NCBI GenBank assembly: GCA_963542695.1
Contig: CAUTYX010000011.1
Location: 1-48,913, forward strand
Direction of reading: 5' to 3'
Length of the DNA: 48,913 nt
Origin: RUG100 sp963542695
GTDB taxonomy: Bacteria > Bacillota > Clostridia > Peptostreptococcales > Anaerovoracaceae
Shown: piece after piece, positions 9,048 through 19,218 of the stretch
Position numbering within the stretch: the stretch's first letter is position 1
Layout: the number at the start of each line of letters is the position of its first letter
Notes under the pieces: generated by a model
What the model was told of the DNA's origin: nothing
The model's input: the letters and a program-made list of their open reading frames with translations, nothing else
Database searches by the model: none
Program-made: the position numbers and the translations under genes

Positions 9048-10422
9048 TATACTCATAGAAAATGCGGAAAATGTCCAGCAATATGCCGAAATGGTCCGAG
9101 TATTTTTACCGGCGGAGGCGTTTCAAATTACTGCTGATCCGGCAGAAGCCGCCACTTGGGATAAGGTGGATCAACGGCTAAAGGAGTTTGGCGATAAAAA
9201 TCAGGTACGCCGCATGCTGTATATGATGTTGTCACAAGAGACCGGTATCACTCCTCCCTGGGGAATATTAACAGGTGTTCGCCCGGTAAAGAAATTTGGA
9301 GAGATGATGGATGCCTATGGTCCCAAGCGGGCAGCTATGATACTGGAGACGGAATATTTCCTTAGTCGGGAAAAGATAGAATTGCTGGAACAATTGGTAA
9401 AACGGCAGCGTCACACATTTGGCAGACCGCCGGAGGATTCTGCCGGTATTTATATTGGCATTCCATTTTGTCCTACTCGCTGTCTATACTGTTCCTTTGC
9501 CTCCAATCAAGTGGAAGAGGAAGAAGTACAGCGGTACCTGCCGTTTCTCCTAAAGGAAATTGACGCCGGAGCCGCTCTTTTAGAAGAAAGCGGTTACCGG
9601 GGAGAATCGGTGTATATAGGTGGTGGAACCCCTACGACTTTGACAGCTGACCAACTGGATCAATTGTTGACCTTGGTCAATGAAAAATTTGGGGGAGCCG
9701 GCAAACGAGACAGTCGATTGTGGGAACTGACAGTAGAGGCAGGCCGTCCTGATACCATCACCAGAGAAAAACTGCAGGTATTGCGGAACCATGATGTTAC
9801 TAGAATTAGTATCAATCCGCAGACTATGCAGCAAAAGACATTGGATAAAATCGGTCGAGATCACACCGTAGATGACATTGTCCGCGTTTTCCATATGGCA
9901 CGAGAGGTGGGAATTCGTGATATCAATATGGATTTGATTGCCGGTCTCCCGGAGGAAACAAAAGAAGATTTTGTTGATACATTGGATAAAATACTTGCTT
10001 TGGAACCGGACAATATTACGATTCACTGCTTGGCAGTAAAACGAGCCTCCAAACTTCACCAAGTCGATGAAAACTACCACTATAAACAAGGGGCGATAGC
10101 AGCGGAAATGTTGGAGACAGCATCCCAGCTTCTACCGGAAATGGGGTATGAACCGTATTACCTGTACCGCCAGAAAAATATGGCTGGAGCTCTTGAAAAT
10201 ATAGGCTATACTAAAGGTGGTTGTGATAGCTGTTACAATGTCCGGATTATGGATGAGCACCAGACCATCTGTGCTTTTGGTGCAGGTGGAGTCAGCAAGG
10301 TTTATTATCCGGAGGAAAACAGACTGGAGCGGGTTGCTAATGTAACCAATTATCAACAATATATTGATCGTATTGACGAAATGATACAGCGAAAACAAAA
10401 CAACTGGAACAGGAGGAAGTAG
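9037..10422 (+). CDS. hemZ: Radical SAM HemZ/HemN-like protein
   Basis: Oxygen-independent coproporphyrinogen dehydrogenase-like radical SAM enzyme, about 461 residues. The TTG start at 9037 has AAGGAG 10 bases ahead and lies inside the end of the upstream gene; the earlier ATG at 8968 would lie wholly within that gene. The [4Fe-4S] cluster motif is C145-x3-C149-x2-C152 in CPTRCLYC, followed by YIGGGTPT and the HemN-like C-terminal domain. HemZ proteins are often found without other haem genes, and none are present here. Coproporphyrinogen oxidation is therefore a family-based guess; a different radical reaction is possible. Confidence 0.88.
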   Translation: MSYNILIENAENVQQYAEMVRVFLPAEAFQITADPAEAATWDKVDQRLKEFGDKNQVRRMLYMMLSQETGITPPWGILTGVRPVKKFGEMMDAYGPKRAAMILETEYFLSREKIELLEQLVKRQRHTFGRPPEDSAGIYIGIPFCPTRCLYCSFASNQVEEEEVQRYLPFLLKEIDAGAALLEESGYRGESVYIGGGTPTTLTADQLDQLLTLVNEKFGGAGKRDSRLWELTVEAGRPDTITREKLQVLRNHDVTRISINPQTMQQKTLDKIGRDHTVDDIVRVFHMAREVGIRDINMDLIAGLPEETKEDFVDTLDKILALEPDNITIHCLAVKRASKLHQVDENYHYKQGAIAAEMLETASQLLPEMGYEPYYLYRQKNMAGALENIGYTKGGCDSCYNVRIMDEHQTICAFGAGGVSKVYYPEENRLERVANVTNYQQYIDRIDEMIQRKQNNWNRRK

Positions 10423-10423
10423 C

Positions 10424-11677
10424 ATGCTTACAAAAGCACCTAAAGGTACAAAAGATATTCTTCCGGAAGAAGTATATAAATGGGACTATGTGGAGAATGC
10501 CTTTGCAGAGGTTTGTCGCAAAAGCGGATTTCGGGAAATTCGTACACCGGACTTTGAGCACACGGAGCTTTTTAAAAGAGGTGTCGGTGGTACCACAGAC
10601 ATTGTTCAAAAGGAAATGTATACCTGGGATCAGGCAAAGCGCAGCCTGACATTGCGCCCGGAAGGAACTTCTCCGGTAGTTCGCTCTATGGTGGAGCACA
10701 AGCTGTATGCGGATCCGCAGCCATTAAAGTTTTTCTACGATATTCCCTGCTTCCGGTACGAAAAGCCACAGGCCGGTCGTCTTCGTGCCTTTCACCAGTT
10801 TGGCGTGGAGGTTTTTGGAACGGAGAATATGATGGCTGATGCGGAAGTCATTGCCTTGGCGCAGGATTTTTTAGAAACCATGGGCATTACATCTACCCAG
10901 CTTCGTATTAACAGTATTGGATGTCCCAAGTGCAGAACAAAGTACAAGCAGGTTCTAAAGGAATTCCTTGCACCAAAGTACGATCAGCTTTGCAGTACCT
11001 GTAAGAGCCGCTATGAAACCAATCCAATGCGGATACTAGACTGTAAATCACCGGAAGACCAAAAACTGATTGAAGGCGCGCCAATGATGATTGACTATCT
11101 TTGTGAAGACTGCCGGCAAGCTTTTGATGAATTACAAGTGAATTTAGATGCCATGGGAATCGACTATGTGGTAGACCCGGGTATTGTGCGAGGGCTCGAT
11201 TACTACACAAAAACAGCCTTTGAATTTGTAACCGATACTATCGGAGCCCAAGGTACGGTATGTGGTGGCGGTAGATACGACAACTTGTCGGAAGAACTAG
11301 GCGGTCCTCCGATTCCCGGTGTAGGCTTTGGCCTTGGTATTGAACGTCTGCTGATTACTATGGAAGCGGCTGGCAAAGAGATTCCTGTGCCACAAGGGGC
11401 AGATGCCTTTATCGTGTTTATGGGCGAAAGTGCCAGAAAAGAAGGCATGGCTCTCATGCGCAGTTTGCGCAAAGCCGGATTCCGGGTAGAGATGGATATG
11501 CTGGCTCGGAATGTAAAGAACCAGTTTAAATGTGCGGACAGAGTCGGAGCCAAACGAACCATTGTTATTGGCGAAGATGAGATTGCAAAAAAGGTAGTCT
11601 CCATGAAGAATATGGAAACAGGAACACAAGAAACCGTTCCTTTTGATAAAATTATCAGTTATTTGGAGGAAAAGTAA
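10424..11677 (+). CDS. hisS: Histidine--tRNA ligase
   Basis: Class II synthetase of 417 residues that charges tRNA-His in the cytoplasm. Motif 2 lies around RPEGTSPVVRSMVEH and FRYEKPQAGR, the histidine-specific block is RGLDYYTKTAFE near residue 255, and motif 3 is GFGLGIERL. The C-terminal anticodon-binding domain follows. AGGAGGAAGTAGC lies just upstream, and the ATG begins one base after the hemZ stop. No T-box leader is present, so expression depends on the operon. Confidence 0.96.
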   Translation: MLTKAPKGTKDILPEEVYKWDYVENAFAEVCRKSGFREIRTPDFEHTELFKRGVGGTTDIVQKEMYTWDQAKRSLTLRPEGTSPVVRSMVEHKLYADPQPLKFFYDIPCFRYEKPQAGRLRAFHQFGVEVFGTENMMADAEVIALAQDFLETMGITSTQLRINSIGCPKCRTKYKQVLKEFLAPKYDQLCSTCKSRYETNPMRILDCKSPEDQKLIEGAPMMIDYLCEDCRQAFDELQVNLDAMGIDYVVDPGIVRGLDYYTKTAFEFVTDTIGAQGTVCGGGRYDNLSEELGGPPIPGVGFGLGIERLLITMEAAGKEIPVPQGADAFIVFMGESARKEGMALMRSLRKAGFRVEMDMLARNVKNQFKCADRVGAKRTIVIGEDEIAKKVVSMKNMETGTQETVPFDKIISYLEEK

Positions 11678-11681
11678 AAGA

Positions 11682-13460
11682 ATGGGAAGTATTATGAAGC
11701 GGACCGATATGTGTGGAACGTTGCGTCAGGAGCATATTGGCCGGGAAGTTGTTATTAACGGATGGGTTGCCAAGAGAAGAAACTTAGGCGGTCTGGTATT
11801 CTGCGATATTCGTGATAAAACAGGTATCGTGCAGGCTGTTTTTGATGACAGCGTGCCGTTGGAACTCTTTGAGAAGGCAGACGGGCTTCGCAGTGAATTT
11901 GTTGTAGGTATCAAAGGTGTTGTGAGAAAAAGAGAAGCTGTGAACAAGGACATTGCCACAGGGGATATTGAGATTCTGGCAAATGATATGACGGTGTATT
12001 CTACTTCCGAAACGCCACCTATCTATGTAAAGGATAACGACAACGTAGACGATAATCTACGGTTAAAATACAGATACTTGGACCTTAGAAAACCGTCTAT
12101 GCAACACAACTTGACCTTCCGCCACCAAGTAACAAAGGTAACCAGAGATTACTTTGACGAACAAGGTTTTACAGAAGTGGAAACACCGATGTTGATTAAG
12201 CCGACACCGGAAGGAGCCAGAGACTATTTGGTTCCCAGCCGTGTCAATGCCGGAAGCTTTTACGCGTTGCCGCAATCTCCGCAGATGTTTAAACAGCTGC
12301 TGATGGTTGGCGGTACAGATCGATATATTCAGATTGTAAAATGTTTTAGAGACGAGGATCTGAGAGCCGATAGACAGCCGGAGTTTACACAAATCGATAT
12401 GGAAATGTCCTTTGTAGAGGAAGAAGACATTTACGCTATGCAGGAGGGGTACTTGCAGCGGCTGTTGAAAGAAGTAAAGGGTGTTGATATTGCCACACCG
12501 TTCCCCCGGCTGACTTGGCAGGAAGCCATGGATAGATTTGGTTCTGACAAACCGGATTTGCGTTTTGGCTTTGAATTGAAAAAATTAAACCATTTGTTTG
12601 CAGATTGTGGGTTTAAGGTATTTACCGATAATCTTTCTAAAGGCGGCGATATTCGCGGTATTTGCATTGATGGTGGAGCTTCTGTTTACACCAGAAAGAA
12701 AATTGACAAGCTGACAGAAAGTATCAAGAGTTATGGTGCTTCCGGCATGGTTTGGGTTAAAAAGACCGGGGAGACCATTACCTCTTCGGTTAATAAGTTC
12801 TTTGACGCAGAGCAATTGATGGAAATTGCAGACACTTTTGGTGCAGGAGATGATGCATTGATTCTCATTGTTTCTGATAAAACAAAGGTTACCTATGATG
12901 CCCTTGGATTCCTTAGAAGACATATTGCAGGAGAGATGGGACTGCTGGATGACAATGTATTAAACTTCTTATGGGTGGTAGACTTCCCGGTATTTGAGTA
13001 CAGCGAAGAAGAGGGTCGCTACATGGCTATGCACCATCCTTTTACAGCACCGAAGGAAGAAGACGTGGATCTGCTTTTGACAGACCCCGGCAAAGCGCGG
13101 GCTCGTGCCTATGACATTGTATTAAACGGTGTAGAACTAGGTGGAGGCAGCATTCGTATTCACGATAGAAATCTGCAGGAAACCATGTTTAAAGCTCTGG
13201 GACTGAGTCTGGAAGATATACAAGAAAAATTCGGCTTCTTAGTAGAGGCTTTTAAGTACGGAGCACCGCCACACGGTGGACTGGCTTATGGGCTTGATCG
13301 TTTGGTGATGCTTTTAACCGGTGCCGACAGCATTCGAGAAGTCATTGCTTTCCCGAAAAACCAGGCTGCTCAGTGTATGGTCAGTGGAGCGCCGGCTGTT
13401 GCCAACCCGAAAGATTTACAGGAACTGCAAATTAGCGTCGACGTACCGACACAGGAGTAG
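11682..13460 (+). CDS. aspS: Aspartate--tRNA ligase
   Basis: Bacterial-type class II AspRS of 592 residues from ATG 11682, with TTGGAGGA 11 bases upstream; ATG 11694 is the alternative. Order: OB-fold anticodon domain (GWVAKRRNLGGLVFCDIRD), catalytic core with motif 2 (KCFRDEDLRADRQPEFTQID), the bacterial GAD insertion around 290-400, and motif 3 (GLAYGLDRLVMLL). No asnS or gatCAB lies nearby, so whether the enzyme also charges tRNA-Asn cannot be told. It directly follows hisS, a pairing seen in many Firmicutes. Confidence 0.96.
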   Translation: MGSIMKRTDMCGTLRQEHIGREVVINGWVAKRRNLGGLVFCDIRDKTGIVQAVFDDSVPLELFEKADGLRSEFVVGIKGVVRKREAVNKDIATGDIEILANDMTVYSTSETPPIYVKDNDNVDDNLRLKYRYLDLRKPSMQHNLTFRHQVTKVTRDYFDEQGFTEVETPMLIKPTPEGARDYLVPSRVNAGSFYALPQSPQMFKQLLMVGGTDRYIQIVKCFRDEDLRADRQPEFTQIDMEMSFVEEEDIYAMQEGYLQRLLKEVKGVDIATPFPRLTWQEAMDRFGSDKPDLRFGFELKKLNHLFADCGFKVFTDNLSKGGDIRGICIDGGASVYTRKKIDKLTESIKSYGASGMVWVKKTGETITSSVNKFFDAEQLMEIADTFGAGDDALILIVSDKTKVTYDALGFLRRHIAGEMGLLDDNVLNFLWVVDFPVFEYSEEEGRYMAMHHPFTAPKEEDVDLLLTDPGKARARAYDIVLNGVELGGGSIRIHDRNLQETMFKALGLSLEDIQEKFGFLVEAFKYGAPPHGGLAYGLDRLVMLLTGADSIREVIAFPKNQAAQCMVSGAPAVANPKDLQELQISVDVPTQE

Positions 13461-13465
13461 CAACC

Positions 13466-14104
13466 ATGAAGCGAATCGGTCTATTGGGAGGCTCTTTTGA
13501 CCCGGTTCATCGCGGTCACTTGTCTTTGGCAGTGGATGCCTTAGAGCAAGCAGGTTTATCCAGCTTGATATTGATGCCGGCAAGGCGTTCCCCGTTTAAG
13601 TTAGACCAAGGGGTTACCTCTGCTAAGGATCGGTTAGCTATGCTGCAGGCGGCAGCCGAGGAGACAGATTCAAGGATTTGTGTTTCCACTATGGAAGTGG
13701 ACAAAAATACGGTATCCTATACCTATATCACCTTAGGAGAGATAAAACAACAGTTATCCGTAGATGAAAAACTGTATTTCATTACCGGAACAGATACCTA
13801 TTTGCAACTGGCAGATTGGAAAAACGGGGAAGAAGTTCTAAAAGAATACGCTTTCATCGTGGGAAAAAGACCCGGATACAAAGACCAAAGGTTAGTGGAA
13901 AAAATCCGAGAATACAGTGATAATTTTGGGACAGAGACTATTGTTATCAGCAACCGGCAATTTGATGTTTCCTCTACGGAAATCCGGCAGAAAGCGGCAA
14001 GAAGAGAATCTCTTTTCCGGTTGGTACCCGAAAGTGTGGAACGATATATTTATGAGCACGGACTCTATGGCAGCGCTGAAGGAGAAAGTTCTTCAGTGGA
14101 TTGA
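13466..14104 (+). CDS. nadD: Nicotinate-nucleotide adenylyltransferase
   Basis: NadD joins ATP and nicotinate mononucleotide to form deamido-NAD, a late step in NAD synthesis. 212 residues. The nucleotidyltransferase motif GGSFDPVHRGH spans residues 8-18, with catalytic H15 and H18, and the C-terminal SSTEIR motif is present near residue 175. It starts 5 bases after aspS, with AGGAG overlapping the aspS stop. It overlaps yqeK by about 50 bases, the standard Firmicute arrangement. Confidence 0.95.
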   Translation: MKRIGLLGGSFDPVHRGHLSLAVDALEQAGLSSLILMPARRSPFKLDQGVTSAKDRLAMLQAAAEETDSRICVSTMEVDKNTVSYTYITLGEIKQQLSVDEKLYFITGTDTYLQLADWKNGEEVLKEYAFIVGKRPGYKDQRLVEKIREYSDNFGTETIVISNRQFDVSSTEIRQKAARRESLFRLVPESVERYIYEHGLYGSAEGESSSVD

Positions 14105-14636
14105 TGAAAACATAACAGAAAAAAGAAAAGGACATATTTTGCGAGTCAGTGAAACCGCTGTGCAGCTGGCGATAATTCACGGAGCCTCTGTAAAAAAAGC
14201 AGAGCTGGCAGGACTGATGCACGATATGTACAGGTTTCATGACCAGCAGCAGCGACTAAATGACTTGATCTATCGGCTGCAGGTAGATGAAAAATACGTA
14301 GACGATGTAAAATTGGGTCATAGTAAAATTGCTGCCGCTGCTTTGGAAAAAGACTGGGGTGTCACCGATAGAGAAATCCTGGATGCTATTTCCTATCACA
14401 CTACGGGGCGTGCCCATATGACTTTACTTGACAAAGTTTTGTATCTAGCCGATGCCATTGAGCCAGCACGAGAGTATCCAAAGGTGGAAGAACTCCGTAA
14501 ATTGGCAAAAGTGGATTTAGATGCGGCTTGTCTGGCTTCATTAGAAAGTACCAAAGCCTTTGTAGAGAGCCGTGGCACAAAGGTAGACTCGGATACGATT
14601 GCGGCAATACATTACCTGAAGGGAGGAAATACATGA
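14052..14636 (+). CDS. yqeK: HD-domain nucleotide hydrolase YqeK
   Basis: HD-superfamily phosphohydrolase; B. subtilis YqeK-type proteins have been linked to symmetrical Ap4A hydrolysis. About 194 residues from ATG 14052; ATG 14067 is an equally possible start, and both lie inside the end of nadD. Metal ligands are visible as the H of GHILRV, HD in AGLMHDM, H in LGHSKIAA, and H in SYHTTG with a later D in LYLADAIEPAR. The stop overlaps the rsfS start (ATGA), giving translational coupling. Confidence 0.93.
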   Translation: MSTDSMAALKEKVLQWIDENITEKRKGHILRVSETAVQLAIIHGASVKKAELAGLMHDMYRFHDQQQRLNDLIYRLQVDEKYVDDVKLGHSKIAAAALEKDWGVTDREILDAISYHTTGRAHMTLLDKVLYLADAIEPAREYPKVEELRKLAKVDLDAACLASLESTKAFVESRGTKVDSDTIAAIHYLKGGNT

Positions 14637-14983
14637 ATGTAACAGACATGGCAGTGCTTTCTGCAAAGGCCATTGACAAACGACAGGGAGAGAATGTTAC
14701 CATTATTGATATTGGCGGGAAATCTTCCATTGCAGATTACATGATTTTAGGAAGCGGAGCTTCGGAACGGCTCATTGCGGCTCTTCGAGATGAGGTAGAA
14801 GAAACCTTGGCAAAGGAAGGAATCTTTGTAAAGACCATTGAAGGAAAGAAGGAATCGGGATGGATTCTCATGGATTACGGTGACATCATCGTCAATCTGA
14901 TGACCGATTCCAGCCGTGAAAAATATAACTTAGAAACGATTTGGGGAGATTGTGATATCATCCCTTTTGAAACAGAAGAATAG
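14633..14983 (+). CDS. rsfS: Ribosomal silencing factor RsfS
   Basis: RsfS binds ribosomal protein uL14 and blocks 30S/50S joining under starvation. 116 residues from ATG 14633, with GGGAGG upstream and a 4-base overlap with yqeK. The family core is visible: IIDIGGKSSIADYMILGSG near residue 25, WILMDYGDIIVNLM near 80, and the YNLETIWGD C-terminus. An upstream in-frame ATG at 14528 would overlap yqeK by more than 100 bases and is not favoured. Confidence 0.95.
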   Translation: MNVTDMAVLSAKAIDKRQGENVTIIDIGGKSSIADYMILGSGASERLIAALRDEVEETLAKEGIFVKTIEGKKESGWILMDYGDIIVNLMTDSSREKYNLETIWGDCDIIPFETEE

Positions 14984-14998
14984 ACAAAGAGGACACTG

Positions 14999-17467
14999 AT
15001 GAACGAAAAGTACGAGTTTGGTAAAATTGAAAAAAAGTGGCAAAAAACCTGGGAAGAAACAGGAGCATTTAAAGTAACAGAAGACAAAGACAAGGAAAAG
15101 TATTATGTGCTGGAAATGTTTCCTTACCCATCGGGAAAGCTGCACATGGGCCATGTAAGAAACTATTCTATTGGGGATGTAGTGGCTCGCTTTAAGGCTA
15201 TGAAAGGCTTTAATGTATTGCATCCTATGGGATATGATTCCTTCGGTTTGCCGGCAGAAAACGCCGCCATTAAAAATGGAGTAGAACCGGCAAAGTGGAC
15301 CTATGAAAATATGGACGAAATGACTCGTCAGCTAAAGGAAATGGGTCTCTCTTATGATTGGGATCGCCAGGTAGCAACTTGCAAGCCCGACTACTACAAA
15401 TGGATGCAGTGGATCTTCATTCAATTTTACAAAAAAGGTTTGGCTTACAAAAAGGACAACCCGGTAAACTGGTGTCCCAGCTGCCAGACAGTACTTGCCA
15501 ACGAGCAGGTAGTAGATGGGAAATGTGAGAGATGCGGCACTGCTGTTGGAAAGAAAAACTTGTCCCAATGGTACTTTAAAATTACAGATTATGCAGATAG
15601 GCTGCTTGAAAATCTGGACAAACTGCCGGGTTGGCCGGACAAGGTAAAGACCATGCAGAAAAATTGGATTGGAAAGAGTACCGGAGCCCAGATTTCTTTC
15701 CCCATTGTTGATTCTGACAAGGTGCTGGATGTCTTCACCACCAGAGCAGATACGCTGTTTGGGGTAACTTATATGGTACTTTCTCCGGAACACCCCTATA
15801 TTGACCGGTTGGTAGAGGGTACTTCCTATGAACCGGCTGTGCGGGAATACCAGGAAAAAGTGCAGCGGATGACGGAAATTGAGCGGACATCTACCAGCAA
15901 CGAAAAGACCGGTGTATTCATTGGAAAATACGCCAAAAACCCATTGACAGAAAAGGAAGTTCCCATCTTCATTTCCGACTATGTTCTCATGGGATACGGT
16001 ACCGGTGCCATTATGGCAGTGCCGGCTCATGACCAGCGAGACTTTGAATTTGCAAAGAAATTTGATTGTGAGATTATCCCTGTACTGGACACAGATGATC
16101 CTGATATTGATGTTAATAATTTGAAAGAAGCCTTTATTTCCGATGGAAAGATGATTAACTCCGGGGAATATACCGGTATGCCAAACAGAGAAGCTTTGGA
16201 AAAAATCATTACCATGCTGGACGAAAAAGGCATTGGTAAAAAGACAACCAACTACAAACTTCGGGACTGGCTCATTTCCCGTCAGCGGTATTGGGGCACA
16301 CCGATTCCGATGATTTACTGTGAAAAATGCGGTTGGGTTCCGGAAAAAGAAGAAAACCTACCGATTCTGCTTCCAAAAGATGTGGAATTTACCGGAAAAG
16401 GCGAATCTCCACTGACTACCAGCAAGACTTTCGGAGAATGTACTTGTCCGCAGTGTGGAGGAAAGGCCAAGAGAGAAATGGATACCATGGACACCTTCCT
16501 GGATTCCTCTTGGTATTTCTTACGGTATTGTGATGCCAACAATGACAAGGCGCCTTGGGACAAGGAAAAAGTTGACTACTGGATGAATGTTGACCAATAC
16601 ATCGGTGGTGTAGAACACGCTATTTTGCATCTGATGTATGCTCGCTTCTTCCAGATGGCCCTTTATGATCTGGGTTTGGTCAGCATGGAAGAACCATTTA
16701 AGAATTTGCTGACACAGGGAATGGTTATTAAAGATGGCAGAAAAATGAGCAAGACCCTTGGAAACGTAGTCTCTCCTGCGGAAATCATCGATAAATACGG
16801 TGCCGACACAGCCAGACTCTTTATTCTTTTTGCCGCACCACCGGAAAGAGAGTTGGATTGGTCTGATGCAGGTGCGGAGGGAAGCTATCGATTCCTTGGT
16901 CGAGTATACCGGCTGGTATATGACTTTATATCCGGTGAAGAGTCCATGGAAGAAGCTGCCGGTACTCTGTCAAAGGCAGATAAAGAATTGCTCTACAGCC
17001 TCAATACTACAGTCAAAAAGGTAACAGAGGATATTGAAGACCGATTTAACTTTAATACAGCCATCAGCTCCATTATGGAACTGGTCAATGATTTATACAA
17101 ATATAAAGAAGGACAGCCGAATAAGAAGCTAATGCGGGAAGCCCTGGAAAAGCTGATTATTATTCTGGCACCGTTTACACCGCATATTTGCGAAGAAATG
17201 TGGCAGCAAATGGGAGGTTCTTCTTTGATTCACAAGGAATCTTGGCCAACGGTAGACGAAAAAGCCTTGGTGAAAGACACTGCTGAGATTGTTGTACAAA
17301 TTAACGGCAAAGTAAAGGACAAGATGGAAATTCCATCCGGTGCCGGAAAAGAAGAAATGGAAGCTGCCGCTATGGCATCGGACAAGATTACAGAACTGAC
17401 AGAAGGCAAAACCATTGTAAAGGTAATTGCTGTTCCCGGCAGATTGGTTAATATTGTTGTCAAATAG
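14999..17467 (+). CDS. leuS: Leucine--tRNA ligase
   Basis: Class I LeuRS of 822 residues. HMGH signature at 49-52, a zinc-type Cys cluster (CPSC...CERCG near 160-180), the CP1 editing domain from about 220 to 420 with its conserved TSTSNEKTG block, a second Cys pair group (CEKCGW, CPQCGG), and KMSK at 582-585. The C-terminal anticodon domain is complete. AAAGAGGACACTG precedes ATG 14999, 15 bases after rsfS. No T-box leader is seen. Confidence 0.97.
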   Translation: MNEKYEFGKIEKKWQKTWEETGAFKVTEDKDKEKYYVLEMFPYPSGKLHMGHVRNYSIGDVVARFKAMKGFNVLHPMGYDSFGLPAENAAIKNGVEPAKWTYENMDEMTRQLKEMGLSYDWDRQVATCKPDYYKWMQWIFIQFYKKGLAYKKDNPVNWCPSCQTVLANEQVVDGKCERCGTAVGKKNLSQWYFKITDYADRLLENLDKLPGWPDKVKTMQKNWIGKSTGAQISFPIVDSDKVLDVFTTRADTLFGVTYMVLSPEHPYIDRLVEGTSYEPAVREYQEKVQRMTEIERTSTSNEKTGVFIGKYAKNPLTEKEVPIFISDYVLMGYGTGAIMAVPAHDQRDFEFAKKFDCEIIPVLDTDDPDIDVNNLKEAFISDGKMINSGEYTGMPNREALEKIITMLDEKGIGKKTTNYKLRDWLISRQRYWGTPIPMIYCEKCGWVPEKEENLPILLPKDVEFTGKGESPLTTSKTFGECTCPQCGGKAKREMDTMDTFLDSSWYFLRYCDANNDKAPWDKEKVDYWMNVDQYIGGVEHAILHLMYARFFQMALYDLGLVSMEEPFKNLLTQGMVIKDGRKMSKTLGNVVSPAEIIDKYGADTARLFILFAAPPERELDWSDAGAEGSYRFLGRVYRLVYDFISGEESMEEAAGTLSKADKELLYSLNTTVKKVTEDIEDRFNFNTAISSIMELVNDLYKYKEGQPNKKLMREALEKLIIILAPFTPHICEEMWQQMGGSSLIHKESWPTVDEKALVKDTAEIVVQINGKVKDKMEIPSGAGKEEMEAAAMASDKITELTEGKTIVKVIAVPGRLVNIVVK

Positions 17468-17486
17468 GCAGATAAATAAGGAAATT

Positions 17487-19193
17487 ATGGTAATTAAGGA
17501 AAGAAAACAAACACGAGCCACGGCACGTTCCAGGAAAGAACAGCCGAAGTTGCGGATTATTCCTCTTGGAGGGCTCCATGAAATCGGCAAGAACATGACG
17601 GTAATCGAATATGGTAACGAGATGATTATTATTGATTGCGGCATGTCCTTTCCCGACAATGAAATGTATGGCATCGATGTGGTAATTCCGGATTTTGACT
17701 ACATTGCTCAGTCAGACAAAAAGCTCCGTGGTGTATTTATTACTCATGGTCACGAGGATCACATTGGAGCCGTTCCCTATTTTGTGGAAAAATTCAATGC
17801 CCCCATTTATGGCACACCACTGCCATTAGGCTTGATTCAAAACAAACTGGAAGAGCATGGACTAAAGGGAAAACTGAACAAGTTTTCTGCCGGGAAGAAA
17901 ATGAAGGCGGGGCAGTTTACTGTTCAAGCTATCAGAACTACCCATTCCATTGCCGACTCAGTATGCTTTTGCATCGATACACCGGTAGGCAGACTGTTTC
18001 ATACAGGAGATTTTAAAATTGACTATACCCCTGTTGACGGGGAACCCATTGACCTTGGGAAATTAGCGGAAATTGGTCAAGAAGGCGTGCTTTTGATGAT
18101 GGCAGACAGCACCAACGCCACGCGATCCGGCTTTACCAAATCGGAAAAAATTGTAGGAAAAGCCTTGGCTAACATTTTCAACACCTCTGAAAACCGTATG
18201 ATTATTGCCACCTTTTCTTCCAATGTCCATCGTATCCAGAAGATTATCGATCATGCCGGAAAGTACGGACGAAAAGTAGCGGTATCCGGCCGCAGTATGA
18301 TTAAGGTTGTGGGATTGGCCGAAGAGCTGGGGTATCTGAAGATTCCTAAGGGCATCATGGTAGATATCAATAAAACACGGAACATTCCCGATAAAAAACT
18401 GGTCATCATTACAACCGGCAGCCAAGGCGAGCCAATGAGTGCCCTGGCACGAATGGCAAACAATGACCACAAGGCCATTCAGATAAAGAAGGGGGACCAG
18501 GTAATTTTATCCTCCAATCCGATACCGGGAAATGAAAAATTGGTATCCAATGTCGTCAACCGGCTTATTGAAAAAGGAGCCGAAGTAATTTACTCGGATA
18601 TTGCAGAAACCCACGTATCCGGTCACGCTTGTGCGGAGGAGTTGAAAATCGTACACTCCCTCATTAAACCGAAATACTTTATGCCGGTGCATGGAGAGTT
18701 TCGTCACTTGGTAGCCCATGCTGCCTTGGCAGAAGATCTTGGCCTTACCAAGAACAATATCTTTCTTTTGGAAAACGGAGATGCCCTGGAACTTTCTGCG
18801 AAAACAGCACGCCGCGTCAAAGGCGTTACATCTGCCAACGGTGTTATGGTCGACGGTCTCGGTGTAGGAGATGTAGGCAGCGTGGTCTTACGAGACAGAA
18901 GGTTGCTTTCAGAATCCGGTTTAATCATTGTGGTTGCCAGCATCGACAAGGTGACCGGTCAGGTGGTCTCAGGCCCGGATATTGTATCTCGTGGCTTTGT
19001 CTATGTGCGGGAAAACGAGGACCTCATTGACCAGGCACTCATGGTGGTTTGCAAGGCATTGAACCGTTGTGTTGATGCCGGCCATACTGACTGGAACGAG
19101 ATGAAAGCAGCCGTTCGTGATGATTTAAGAAAGTTTATTTACAATAAAACAGAACGTAGCCCGGTAATTCTTCCTATCTTCATGGAAGTATAA
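17487..19193 (+). CDS. rnj: Ribonuclease J
   Basis: Metallo-beta-lactamase/beta-CASP ribonuclease with 5'-to-3' exonuclease and endonuclease activity, central to mRNA decay in Firmicutes. 568 residues from ATG 17487; the longer frame from 17427 runs back into leuS without a site. THGHEDH begins at T86 with ligands H87, H89, D91 and H92. Other family marks are TGDFKIDYTPVDG, the beta-CASP block with ATFSSNVHR, and VSGHACAEELK with PVHGEFRHL. It starts 19 bases after leuS. Whether it is the J1 or J2 paralogue cannot be decided from one copy. Confidence 0.95.
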   Translation: MVIKERKQTRATARSRKEQPKLRIIPLGGLHEIGKNMTVIEYGNEMIIIDCGMSFPDNEMYGIDVVIPDFDYIAQSDKKLRGVFITHGHEDHIGAVPYFVEKFNAPIYGTPLPLGLIQNKLEEHGLKGKLNKFSAGKKMKAGQFTVQAIRTTHSIADSVCFCIDTPVGRLFHTGDFKIDYTPVDGEPIDLGKLAEIGQEGVLLMMADSTNATRSGFTKSEKIVGKALANIFNTSENRMIIATFSSNVHRIQKIIDHAGKYGRKVAVSGRSMIKVVGLAEELGYLKIPKGIMVDINKTRNIPDKKLVIITTGSQGEPMSALARMANNDHKAIQIKKGDQVILSSNPIPGNEKLVSNVVNRLIEKGAEVIYSDIAETHVSGHACAEELKIVHSLIKPKYFMPVHGEFRHLVAHAALAEDLGLTKNNIFLLENGDALELSAKTARRVKGVTSANGVMVDGLGVGDVGSVVLRDRRLLSESGLIIVVASIDKVTGQVVSGPDIVSRGFVYVRENEDLIDQALMVVCKALNRCVDAGHTDWNEMKAAVRDDLRKFIYNKTERSPVILPIFMEV

Positions 19194-19218
19194 CCCGGGA
19201 GATAGTGAGGAAACAGAA

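Noticed and set aside
10380..10423. T-box leader before the tRNA synthetase genes
   Set aside because: hisS, aspS, leuS and glyQS all follow upstream genes within 1-21 bases, leaving no room for a T-box.
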